Source: Streptomyces sp. JJ38 (GTDB lineage Bacteria > Actinomycetota > Actinomycetes > Streptomycetales > Streptomycetaceae). Taken from it: a stretch of DNA of 64,000 nt. The notes beneath the pieces were generated by a model. The model saw only the letters and a program-made list of their open reading frames with translations, was not told where the DNA came from and ran no database searches. Location: the NCBI RefSeq assembly GCF_019303475.1, contig NZ_JABLSI010000023.1, positions 1 to 64,000 of the forward strand. The letters are read 5' to 3'. Position numbers and translations under genes: made by a program. This document shows, piece by piece, positions 44,020 through 53,043 of the stretch (its first letter is position 1; each line of letters starts with the position of its first letter).

Positions 44020-44925
44020 ATGTCCGTACGTGAACTGGTGGTGCTCGGCACCGCCAGCCAGGTCCCGACCCGGCACCGCAACCACAACGGCTACGTGCTG
44101 CTGTGGGACGGTGAAGGGCTGCTCTTCGATCCCGGCGAGGGCACCCAGCGCCAGATGCTGCGTGCCGGGGTCGCCGCGCACGACCTGAACCGGCTCTGCG
44201 TCACCCACTTCCACGGCGACCACTGCCTCGGCCTCGCCGGCGTCATCCAGCGCGTCAACCTGGACGGCGTCCCGCACCCGGTGACCGCGCACTACCCGGC
44301 GAGCGGGCAGCGGTTCTTCGACCGGTTGCGCTACGCGACCGCCTACCGCGAGACGGTGCCGCTGCGGGAGGAGCCCGTGGCGGCCGATGGTGTCCTGGCC
44401 CGCACCGCGTCCTACACCCTCTCGGCGGCCCGCCTCTCCCATCCCGTGGAGTCCTTCGGCTACCGGCTCGTCGAGCCCGACGGCCGCCGGATGCTGCCCG
44501 GGAGGCTGGCCGCCCACGGCATCTCCGGCCCCGACGTGGGCCGGCTCCAGCGCGAGGGGACGCTGCGCGGCGTCCACCTGGACGACGTCAGCGAGCTCCG
44601 GCGCGGCCAGCGGTTCGCCTTCATCATGGACACCCGGCTGTGCGACGGCGCGTTCGCCCTGGCCGAGGGGTGCGACCTGCTGGTCGTCGAGTCCACCTTC
44701 GCCGACGGGGACGAGGCCCTGGCCACGGAGCACGGCCATCTGACGGCCGGTCAGGCGGGCCGCTTGGCGGCCGAGTCCGGCGTCCGGCACCTCGTCCTGA
44801 CGCACTTCTCCCAGCGCTACCCGGACGTGTCCGCCTTCGCCGACCAGGCCCGCGCCGCGGGCTTCACCGGCGAACTGACGGTCGCCCGCGACCTCCTGCG
44901 CGTCCCGCTGCCGCGCCGACGTTGA
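44020..44925 (+). CDS. Ribonuclease Z family MBL-fold enzyme
   Basis: A 301-residue metallo-beta-lactamase protein of the tRNase Z/arylsulfatase type. Motifs are [38 protein letters not shown] (HxHxDH), [12 protein letters not shown] with the Asp ligand, [20 protein letters not shown], and the C-terminal [13 protein letters not shown]. These fit tRNA 3' processing, needed here because tRNA-Ala genes do not encode CCA. Some actinobacterial members act on other substrates, so tRNase Z is probable rather than certain. Confidence 0.88.
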   Translation: MSVRELVVLGTASQVPTRHRNHNGYVLLWDGEGLLFDPGEGTQRQMLRAGVAAHDLNRLCVTHFHGDHCLGLAGVIQRVNLDGVPHPVTAHYPASGQRFFDRLRYATAYRETVPLREEPVAADGVLARTASYTLSAARLSHPVESFGYRLVEPDGRRMLPGRLAAHGISGPDVGRLQREGTLRGVHLDDVSELRRGQRFAFIMDTRLCDGAFALAEGCDLLVVESTFADGDEALATEHGHLTAGQAGRLAAESGVRHLVLTHFSQRYPDVSAFADQARAAGFTGELTVARDLLRVPLPRRR

Positions 44926-44931
44926 CGCCAG

Positions 44932-45014
44932 TGGTGCGCATAAGTGTGCACATGTGTGAGGTCAGTGACCGCCAGGCCCGCGTCAGTGTGATCCACCTCG
45001 GCCGACTCCGCTGA
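44932..45014 (+). other. Possible short open reading frame after the RNase Z gene
   Basis: From a GTG near 44934 the frame reads VRISVHMCEVSDRQARVSVI then HLGRLR and stops at 45014; ATG 44952 is an inner start. Codon use is less GC-biased than its neighbours. GTGCGCA and TGTGCAC form a near-palindrome at its start. No co-directional gene follows, so a leader-peptide role is hard to place. No ribosome-binding site is evident. Confidence 0.25.
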
Positions 45015-45158
45015 CGCGTTCCCCCGCAGCGCGCCGCACCGGTGTGCCGGGGCGCCAGGAGGCCTGCGGCGTGCCGGTCGGTCCCGCGGGTCCTGTTCGG
45101 GCTTCCGGGCCACGTCTGCGCCGCGGGTAGGCCGTCCGCCCGGCGGGTGCGCGTGCGC

Positions 45159-46457
45159 TCACGGCCACCGGACGCGGGCCAGCAGGCGGTCGGCGACGGC
45201 GGGGGAGTCCACCAGGGGGTGCAGCGCGAGCGCGCGCAGCGCGGTGCGGCGGGAGCCGTCCGTGGCAGCGGTGATCACTCCCTGCTCGCTGGCCTTCACC
45301 TGGAGCATGAGCCCCAGCTCGGCGGCGCCGGGCGGGGCGCTCGGCAGCGGCCGGGCGCCGCGCGCGTCCACCTCGCACACGGTCTCCACGACGGCCTCGT
45401 CCGGCAGGGCCGCCACCGTGCCCGCGTTGCGCACGTTGAGGATCAGCCTGCGGGGACGGTCCTCGGCGATGGCCCGCATCAGCGCGAGGGCCACGCGGTC
45501 GTAGCCGCCGCCGTCGAGGTCGCGGGTGTCGCGCTGCCAGCCGCCGGAGGCGGCGCGCGCCTCGGCCAGGTAGGTCTCCTCCCGCTCCCGGCGCGCGGCC
45601 TCCCACAGCCGGGGGGCCGCCGCCGGGTCCCGGGCGGCCCGGGTGAAGAACGCGTCCTGCTGCCGGGCCAGGAACGCGCCGCGGGTCTCCCCGGCCGCGC
45701 GGGCCGCCGCGAGCGTCTCCCGGCGGAAGTAGTAGTAGTGCAGGTACTCGTTGGGGAGCACACCGAGCGCGGCCAGCCAGGGGGCCCCGAACAGCCGCCC
45801 CTCCTCGAAGGAGTTCAGCGCCTCGGGGTCCGCGAGCAGCCCGGGCAGCAGCTCCCGCCCGCCCCGGGTCAGGGAACGCAACCAGCCCAGGTGGTTGAGG
45901 CCGAGGTAGTCGTAGCCGACGGCGTCGGGGTCGGCCCCGGCCGCGCGGGCCGCCCGGCGCACGAGTCCCACCGGCGAGTCGCAGATGCCGATGACCCGGT
46001 CGCCGAGGACGGCGGACATCGCCTCCGTCACCACCCCGGCCGGATTGGTGAAGTTGACGACCCAGGCGTCCGGGGCCAGCGCCCGCACGCGCCGGGCGAT
46101 CTCCCGGGCGACGGGTACGGTGCGCAGTCCGTACAGCAGCCCGCCCGCCCCCACGGTCTCCTGGCCCAGGACGCCCTCGGCCAGCGCGGTCCGTTCGTCC
46201 CGCACCCGTCCGGCCGTGCCGCCGACGCGGATGGCGGAGAAGACGAAGGCGGCGCCGCGCACGGCCTCGTCCAGCCCCTCGGCGACCCGGACCCGGGGGC
46301 CGCCGTCGATCCCGGTGAGCACCGAGCGGATGACCCCGACCCGCCCAGGGTCGGTGTCGTGGAGCACGACCTCCTCGATCCCGCTCCGCTCACGGGCCAG
46401 CGCCGCGTACACCAGCGGGACCCGGAATCCGCCACCGCCCAGAATGGAAAGTCGCAT
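45159..46457 (-). CDS. Glycoside hydrolase family 4 enzyme (6-phospho-beta-glucosidase type)
   Basis: A 432-residue NAD- and metal-dependent glycosidase. The Rossmann start MRLSILGGGGFRVPLVYAAL, VVNFTNPAGVVTEAM, IGICDSPVGLVRRAA and LGLNHLGWLRSLTRGG match GH4 enzymes, where Cys and His of these motifs bind the metal. It would hydrolyse a phosphorylated disaccharide in the cytosol by the oxidation-elimination mechanism. It is divergent from a PfkB kinase gene with 37 bases between start codons; ATG 46457 lies seven bases after minus-strand TACCGT. The exact sugar cannot be read from the sequence. Confidence 0.9.
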   Translation of the reverse strand: MRLSILGGGGFRVPLVYAALARERSGIEEVVLHDTDPGRVGVIRSVLTGIDGGPRVRVAEGLDEAVRGAAFVFSAIRVGGTAGRVRDERTALAEGVLGQETVGAGGLLYGLRTVPVAREIARRVRALAPDAWVVNFTNPAGVVTEAMSAVLGDRVIGICDSPVGLVRRAARAAGADPDAVGYDYLGLNHLGWLRSLTRGGRELLPGLLADPEALNSFEEGRLFGAPWLAALGVLPNEYLHYYYFRRETLAAARAAGETRGAFLARQQDAFFTRAARDPAAAPRLWEAARREREETYLAEARAASGGWQRDTRDLDGGGYDRVALALMRAIAEDRPRRLILNVRNAGTVAALPDEAVVETVCEVDARGARPLPSAPPGAAELGLMLQVKASEQGVITAATDGSRRTALRALALHPLVDSPAVADRLLARVRWP

Positions 46458-46494
46458 GGGACGGACGGTACCGGCCGTCCGGCACACTGGCGGC
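46458..46494. promoter_or_regulatory. 37-bp divergent promoter between GH4 and PfkB genes
   Basis: Minus-strand TACCGT (46470-46465) ends seven bases before the GH4 ATG, and plus-strand CACACT (46483-46488) ends six bases before the PfkB ATG. Both genes are probably leaderless, and the -35 elements would lie within the opposite gene. Confidence 0.55.
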
Positions 46495-47562
46495 ATGCTC
46501 GATCCACTCGCCGCCGTGCGGACTCCGCAGGACCCGGCCTGCGACGTGTATCTGACCGGGACCGTCTTCCTGGACATCGTCTTCACCGGCCTGGACTCCG
46601 CGCCGGTGCGGGGCACCGAGTCCTGGGCGCGCGGCATGGGGTCCAGCCCCGGCGGCGTCGCGAACATGGCCACCGCGCTCGCCCGCCTGGGCCTGCGCAC
46701 CTGGCTCTCGGCGGCCTTCGGCGACGATGTGTACGGCGCGTACTGCTGGGAGGAGCTGAGCCAGGGCGAGGGCGTGGACCTCTCCCTGTCGCGCACGGTG
46801 CCGGGCTGGCACTCCCCGGTGACCGTGTCCATGGCGTACGAGGGCGAGCGCACGATGGTCTCGCACGGGCACGAGGCACCGCCCCGGCAGGCGCCGCCCG
46901 TCGACCCGCCGCCGACCCGCGCGGCGGTGGCCTCGCTGACGCCGGGCGTCGGCCAGGCGTGGATCGCCCGGGCGGCGGAGCGGGGCGCCCGGGTCTTCGC
47001 CGACGTCGGCTGGGACGGCACCGGCCGCTGGGACCTCGCAGCCCTCCCCGACCTCCGGTACTGCGAGGCCTTCCTGCCCAACGCGGAGGAGGCCGTCCGC
47101 TACACCCGCACCACCTGCCCGCGCGCCGCCGCCCGGGCACTGGCCGAGCACGTGCCGCTCGCCGTGGTGACGCTGGGCCCCGAGGGCGCCTACGCGGCCG
47201 ACGGGCGGACGGGGGAGACGGCCGAGGTGCCGGGCATCGCGGTGGAGGCCCTGGACACCACGGGCGCGGGCGACGTGTTCGTGGCCGGGTTCGTCATGGC
47301 CTCCCTCGCCGAGTGGCCCCTCGCCGACCGGCTCGCCTTCGCCGGGCTCGCGGCCGCCCTGTCGGTGCGGCACTTCGGCGGTTCACTGTCCGCGCCGAGC
47401 TGGGCGGAGATCGCGGCCTGGTGCCACCGCGTCCACGCCTGCCCCGCCACCGACTCCGGCACGGCGTGCCGCTACGCCTTCCTCCGTCGACTGCTCACCG
47501 ACGGTGAGGGCGTCGCTCCGCTGCGCCGCGCGGTCCCCACGATCGGGTTCCCGCGTCGGTGA
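46495..47562 (+). CDS. PfkB family carbohydrate kinase
   Basis: A 355-residue ribokinase-fold kinase. The substrate-side GSSPGGVANMATALARLGLR and the ATP/anion-hole signature ALDTTGAGDVFVAGFVMA (catalytic Asp in GAGD) are clear. It likely phosphorylates a sugar or nucleoside. Its divergent pairing with a GH4 phospho-glycosidase suggests one pathway for a glycoside, although no transporter lies nearby. The last about 40 residues after SWAEIAAWCHRVHACP are unusual and contain two cysteines. It converges on the peptidase gene with a 9-base gap. Confidence 0.88.
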   Translation: MLDPLAAVRTPQDPACDVYLTGTVFLDIVFTGLDSAPVRGTESWARGMGSSPGGVANMATALARLGLRTWLSAAFGDDVYGAYCWEELSQGEGVDLSLSRTVPGWHSPVTVSMAYEGERTMVSHGHEAPPRQAPPVDPPPTRAAVASLTPGVGQAWIARAAERGARVFADVGWDGTGRWDLAALPDLRYCEAFLPNAEEAVRYTRTTCPRAAARALAEHVPLAVVTLGPEGAYAADGRTGETAEVPGIAVEALDTTGAGDVFVAGFVMASLAEWPLADRLAFAGLAAALSVRHFGGSLSAPSWAEIAAWCHRVHACPATDSGTACRYAFLRRLLTDGEGVAPLRRAVPTIGFPRR

Positions 47563-47571
47563 GCGTCCGGC

Positions 47572-49254
47572 TCAGCACACCGTGCCGGCGGGCACGGGAC
47601 GCAACGCGACGAGGTACCGGTCGACGTTCCGCGTGACGCACGTGCCACTGCGTCCGTAGGCGGTGTGCCCGAGCCCCTCGTAGGTCAGCAGCATGCCGCC
47701 GGGGAACTGCTCGGCCAGACTGACGGCCTCCTCGTATGGGGTCGCCGGGTCCCCCGTGGTCCCGACCACGAGCACCGGGGGAACGCCCTCCGCCCGTACC
47801 TTGTGCGGGCGTCCGGTCCCGGAGGGCCAGCTCTTGCAGGTCAGCTCCGTCAGCACCCCCGAGGTGCCGTAGAGACCGGCCGCGTCGTGCGCGTCCTCCA
47901 GCGCGTCCCAGTAAGCCCGGTCGTCACGCGGGTGAGGGACGTCCAGGCAGTTGACGGCTGTCAGGGCCGCGTACTCGTTGTCACCGGGCACCGGGTCGAC
48001 GGGGGCCCCGTCGCCGTCGCCGTCCGTCGAGGCCGTCGCCCCGTCCCCGGCTTCGGCCTCCCCGGCTTCGGCCTCCCCGGGCTCGGTTTCCCCGGGCTCG
48101 GCTTCCTCGGCCTCCTCGTACTGCAGAGCGGCCAGCATCGTCCCGTCTCCCGACGCCGCCGCGGACAGGGCCTCGGAGAGGCCCTCCCACTGGCTCTCCG
48201 GGTTGTACATGGCCAGCGTGACCACGTTCAGTACCCCGGTGGCGTCGAGCCCGATGTCGCCGCCGTCCACGGGCAGGGGGCTGTGGGCGGCCCGCTCGTA
48301 CAGCCCGTTGACCAGATTCCGTATGCCCGCGGGCGTCGCGGCGGGACAGGAGTCTCCGACGAGATCGGCGCAGCGCTCGGCGTAGTCCTCGACGGCCCTC
48401 CGGAAGCCGAGAGACTGGCTCGTCGCACGTTCCTCCCAGTCGAGCGACGGGTCGACGGCCCCGTCCAGCACCATGGCGCGGACCCGGTGCGGGAACTGCT
48501 CGGCGTACGAGGTGCCCAGGCTGGTGCCGTACGACCAGCCGAGGTAGTTGAGCTTCTTCTCACCGAGTGCGGCCCGCAGCACGTCCAGGTCGCGTGCGAC
48601 GTCTGCGGTGCCCACGTGCGGCAGGATGTCGCCGCTGTGCTTCCGGCACGCCTCGGCTTCGGCCTGTGCAGCCGAGACGGCCGCCGCCTGCTCCTCCGCC
48701 GTCCTCGGGTACAGCGCCTGCGTTCCGGCCGGAAAATCATCCTCGTCCACCGCCCCGCCGCTGTCGCCCTCCTTCCCCTCGCAGGTCAGAGCCGGGGAGC
48801 TCGCCCCGACACCCCGCGGATCGAAGGAGACGACATCGAAGTGCTCGCGCGTCGAGGCGCCCAGGGACTCGGCCGTTCCCTCCTCCAGCAGGCTGGCCAC
48901 GCCGGAGGCGCCGGGGCCGCCCGGGTTGACCACGAGGGCGCCGACGCGCCTGTCCGGGTCGGCCGTGGCCGCCCGCGCCACCGGCAGGACGAACGTCCGG
49001 CCGTCCTGCGGGTGCGCGTAGTCCATCGGGACCGTCAGCTGCGCGCACTGGTACGTGCCGCATTCGGTCCAGTCCAGCTTCTGGCGGTAGAACGACGCGA
49101 GCTCCGGCCGGTCGGCGGGGTCGGGGGCCGCCGAGGACCGGGGCCGGTCCGGGCGGTCCGGGGACGCCGAGGTGCAGCCGGACAGTGAGAGGGGGACGAG
49201 GACGCTCAGGGCCGCGGTGACGGCGAGGCCCCGGCGGCGGATGGCACGGTTCAA
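47572..49254 (-). CDS. Secreted S33-type peptidase lipoprotein (tripeptidyl aminopeptidase-like)
   Basis: A 560-residue alpha/beta hydrolase. The signal peptide ends in the lipobox LSGC (about residues 24-27), so it is lipid-anchored outside the cell. The catalytic serine is in GWSYGTSLG (about residue 241), the acid in VVGTTGDPATPYEE, and the histidine in EGLGHTAYG; GGPGASG forms the oxyanion region. The C-terminal TAP-like domain supports peptidase activity. The start is a TTG at 49254, backed by AAGGAG seven to eight bases upstream. A 15-bp tandem repeat (48045-48119) encodes an acidic EAGEA-type insert. It lies next to a two-component system. Confidence 0.88.
   Translation of the reverse strand: MNRAIRRRGLAVTAALSVLVPLSLSGCTSASPDRPDRPRSSAAPDPADRPELASFYRQKLDWTECGTYQCAQLTVPMDYAHPQDGRTFVLPVARAATADPDRRVGALVVNPGGPGASGVASLLEEGTAESLGASTREHFDVVSFDPRGVGASSPALTCEGKEGDSGGAVDEDDFPAGTQALYPRTAEEQAAAVSAAQAEAEACRKHSGDILPHVGTADVARDLDVLRAALGEKKLNYLGWSYGTSLGTSYAEQFPHRVRAMVLDGAVDPSLDWEERATSQSLGFRRAVEDYAERCADLVGDSCPAATPAGIRNLVNGLYERAAHSPLPVDGGDIGLDATGVLNVVTLAMYNPESQWEGLSEALSAAASGDGTMLAALQYEEAEEAEPGETEPGEAEAGEAEAGDGATASTDGDGDGAPVDPVPGDNEYAALTAVNCLDVPHPRDDRAYWDALEDAHDAAGLYGTSGVLTELTCKSWPSGTGRPHKVRAEGVPPVLVVGTTGDPATPYEEAVSLAEQFPGGMLLTYEGLGHTAYGRSGTCVTRNVDRYLVALRPVPAGTVC
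48045..48119. repeat. 15-bp in-frame tandem repeat in the peptidase gene
   Basis: Five consecutive 15-base units; the first two are identical (CCCCGGCTTCGGCCT), the next two differ by three to four bases and the last is more diverged. On the coding strand they give pentapeptides such as EPGET, EPGEA and EAGEA. Unit-number variation between strains is likely. Confidence 0.85.
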
Positions 49255-49338
49255 CGAGACGCTCCTTCGAGCTGTCGGTCGGTCGACCAGAGCATCGCCG
49301 CGCCATGCTGAGGATTCGGTGAGGAAAGGCCCCGCCCG

Positions 49339-50676
49339 TCAGCCGTTCCGGGGGAGCCGGAGCACGAATCGGGCACCCCCGTGCTCCGGCCGGGCCGCGA
49401 TGAGGCGACCGCCGTGCGCATGGGCCACCCACGAGGCGATGGACAGCCCGAGCCCGGTGGAGCCGGACCCGCTGCGGAACCGTTCGAACAGGGTGTCGTC
49501 CCCGACCTGGGGTGGCAGTCCGGGACCGGAGTCCTCGACGGTCACCGTGCCGTCCTGGCGGACGTCGACCAGCACGTCGGCGCCCTCGCCCGGCGCGTGG
49601 CCGTGGGTGAGGGCGTTGTCCAGCAGGTTCGCCACCGCGCGCCGTAGAAGCTCGGGATCCGCCACGACGATGGTCTCCTGCGCCCGTACCGTCACCCGAT
49701 GTCTCTCCGTGGGCGCCTCGGCGACCACGGCCTCCACCAACTGGTCCAGCCGCAGCGGCTCCCGGTCGGGGGTCACGACGCCGGTCATCAGCCGGGCACG
49801 AGTGAGCAGCCCGTCCACCAGGTCGCCCATCGACTTCGCCAGCCGATGGGAGCGCCGCAGCACTTCCGTGGGGTCCGTGTCGCCGCGGAGCGCGGTCTCG
49901 GCGAGCGTGCGCAGGGAGGCGGCCGGGGTGCGCAGGTCGTGAGCCGCATCGGCGAGGAAGGTCTCCTGCCGGCTGAGTGCCGTCAGCGCGGGGCGTACGG
50001 CGCGTCCGGACAGCATGTGGCCGACGGCGGCCGACAGGCACACGAGCACGGCGCAGCCGGCCGCCACCGACCGGGTGAACCGTTCGTGGTCCGCCCGCTG
50101 GGCGGTGGCCTCGGAGACCATCACGAGGGCGCCCTGCGGCTGCTCGTACTCCTCCTCCAGCGCGTAGAACGCCAGGGCGAACACCCGTACGGGCGCGCCG
50201 TCGGACGCGTGCCGGTCGGCTCCCGCGACGTCCCCGACGCGCACGGCGGACGTCGCGACCTCCCGCAGGTCCGGGCTGGCCACGGACAGGCAGGGCTGGT
50301 CCGGGGCGTGCTCGACGGACAGTTCCACCTCGGGGGCGTCGGCGTCCGCGTCCGCCGACCAGCCCTCGGCGGTGAACACCGTCAGCGGCGGGCACGTGGT
50401 GCCCATGGTGTCGAGGAGGACGCCGACGTCGAGCCCGCCCGCCTCGTCGGCCTCCAGCAGCCCCAGGGCCCAGCTGAGATCGGCGTTCATCGTGTGGTCG
50501 AGTTGTTCGCGCCACCGCGCGTCGTCGCCGCGCACGGCGAAAACGGCCATCGCGACGAGGCCGGCGGCGCTGGTGAGCGCGAACACCAGGGTGATGCGGC
50601 GCCGCAGGCGCCGCACTCGCTGGGCGGGTGTCGGAGTGCGCACCCGTCGCAGGCGGGCGTCCAGAGGCCGTTTCAC
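49339..50676 (-). CDS. Two-component sensor histidine kinase
   Basis: A 445-residue membrane kinase. TM1 is at about 27-48 (RITLVFALTSAAGLVAMAVF), an outer sensor of about 150 residues follows with CPPLTVF and QPCLSVASP (two cysteines), and TM2 is near 200-220 (AAGCAVLVCLSAAVGHML). The H-box is FLADAAHDLRTPAASLRTLA, the N-box AVANLLDNALTHG, and the G-boxes VEDSGPGLPP and GSTGLGLSIASWVAHAHGG. The GTG start overlaps the regulator's stop by four bases. It presumably phosphorylates the adjacent OmpR-type regulator; the signal is unknown, and the neighbouring secreted peptidase is a candidate target. Confidence 0.92.
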   Translation of the reverse strand: MKRPLDARLRRVRTPTPAQRVRRLRRRITLVFALTSAAGLVAMAVFAVRGDDARWREQLDHTMNADLSWALGLLEADEAGGLDVGVLLDTMGTTCPPLTVFTAEGWSADADADAPEVELSVEHAPDQPCLSVASPDLREVATSAVRVGDVAGADRHASDGAPVRVFALAFYALEEEYEQPQGALVMVSEATAQRADHERFTRSVAAGCAVLVCLSAAVGHMLSGRAVRPALTALSRQETFLADAAHDLRTPAASLRTLAETALRGDTDPTEVLRRSHRLAKSMGDLVDGLLTRARLMTGVVTPDREPLRLDQLVEAVVAEAPTERHRVTVRAQETIVVADPELLRRAVANLLDNALTHGHAPGEGADVLVDVRQDGTVTVEDSGPGLPPQVGDDTLFERFRSGSGSTGLGLSIASWVAHAHGGRLIAARPEHGGARFVLRLPRNG

Positions 50677-51341
50677 GTGCCCGGCGGAGCCAAGCGGTAG
50701 CCGACTCCGCGGACGGTGTGGATGAGGGGAGGCTCGCCCAGCTTGCGCCGCAGTTGGGACACGAGCACCTCCACGACGTTGGACCGCGGCTCCGCCATCT
50801 CGTCCCAGCACCGCTCTATCAGCTCGGTCCGGGAGACGGCCTGGTCGGCCCGGGAGGCCAGCAGCTCGGCTACCGCGAACTCGCGCGGGGTGAGCGACAG
50901 CAGGACGCCCGCGCGTCGCACCTGCCGTCGGGCGGTGTCCACCTCCAGGTCGGCGACACACTGGAGCGCTGGCCGCACGGCCTGCGAACGGCGGCACAGG
51001 CTGCGTACCCGGGCGACGAGTTCGGGCACGGCGAACGGTTTGACCAGGTAGTCGTCGCCCCCGCGGGCGAAGCCCTCCACCCGGTCGTCCACCGTGTCGC
51101 GCGCGGTGAGGAACAGCACCGGTACGGACCGCCCGTCACGCCGCAACGATTCCACGTAGGCCGCCGCGTCGCCGGACGGCAGCATCCGGTCGAACACCGC
51201 GCAGTCGTAGGCGGTCACGAAGAGCGCCTCGTCGGCTCCGGGCAGGTCGGATGCCTCGTCGACGGCCAGGCCCCCGCTGCGCAGGGCCGCGGCCACACCG
51301 AAGCGGAGATCGTCGTCGTCCTCGACCAGCAGTACACGCAC
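50673..51341 (-). CDS. OmpR/PhoB-family response regulator
   Basis: A 222-residue regulator: receiver domain (VRVLLVEDDDDLRFGVAA, phosphoacceptor Asp51 in CAVFDRMLP, conserved Lys in DDYLVKPFA) and a winged-helix DNA-binding domain (LTPREFAVAELLASRADQAV, EPRSNVVEVLVSQLRRKLG, IHTVRGVGYRL). The GTG at 51341 is six bases after minus-strand TATCGT (51353-51348), a leaderless start, and is preferred to longer in-frame forms because the receiver begins there. Cotranscribed with the kinase; divergent from phoH. Confidence 0.93.
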   Translation of the reverse strand: MRVLLVEDDDDLRFGVAAALRSGGLAVDEASDLPGADEALFVTAYDCAVFDRMLPSGDAAAYVESLRRDGRSVPVLFLTARDTVDDRVEGFARGGDDYLVKPFAVPELVARVRSLCRRSQAVRPALQCVADLEVDTARRQVRRAGVLLSLTPREFAVAELLASRADQAVSRTELIERCWDEMAEPRSNVVEVLVSQLRRKLGEPPLIHTVRGVGYRLAPPGT

Positions 51342-51430
51342 CCCGTAACGATAGAGCCGGTAAATCGGGTGGGCGTGCCGCCCCGTCGGCGTAACCTGGG
51401 TAGCGCAACGCATCGCCGCGACAGAGAGGG

Positions 51431-52486
<1,056 letters not shown>

Positions 52487-52532
52487 GCTGCGCGCACCGC
52501 AGACCGAGACGACGGAGAGCATCAGCGAGCAC

Positions 52533-53030
52533 ATGTCCATCGACGTGAACAACGAGTCCGGGCAGGACGTCGACGAGGAGGCGCTCCTCGACATCGCCCG
52601 GTACGCCCTCGCCCGGATGCGCATCCATCCGTTGTCCGAGCTGTCGGTGATCGTGGTGGACTCCGCCGCCATGGAGCGCCTCCACGTGCAGTGGATGGAC
52701 CTTCCGGGGCCGACGGACGTCATGTCCTTCCCGATGGACGAGCTGCGTCCGCCCGCGAAGGACGAGGAGGAGGCCCCCCAGGGGCTGCTCGGCGACATCG
52801 TGCTGTGCCCCGAGGTCGCGGCGCGCCAGGCCGAGCAGGCCCCGACGGGGCACACCACGGACGAGGAGCTCCAGCTCCTCACCGTGCACGGCGTGCTGCA
52901 CCTGCTCGGGTACGACCACGAGGCGCCCGGGGAGAAGGCCGAGATGTTCGGCCTCCAGCAGGCCATCGTGGACGGCTGGCGGGCGGAGCGGGGCCTCACC
53001 GGGCCCTCACCGGCCCCCACCTTCACCTGA
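52533..53030 (+). CDS. ybeY: Endoribonuclease YbeY
   Basis: A 165-residue zinc metalloprotein for 16S rRNA 3'-end maturation and ribosome quality control. The diagnostic zinc motif is [11 protein letters not shown] (about residues 117-127), and SFPMDELRP with [14 protein letters not shown] are also typical. The start ATG 52533 gives the normal length; upstream in-frame codons belong to the phoH 3' region. It ends 13 bases before the CorC-like gene, so it is cotranscribed. Confidence 0.95.
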   Translation: MSIDVNNESGQDVDEEALLDIARYALARMRIHPLSELSVIVVDSAAMERLHVQWMDLPGPTDVMSFPMDELRPPAKDEEEAPQGLLGDIVLCPEVAARQAEQAPTGHTTDEELQLLTVHGVLHLLGYDHEAPGEKAEMFGLQQAIVDGWRAERGLTGPSPAPTFT

Positions 53031-53043
53031 GGCCGGGCGGACG

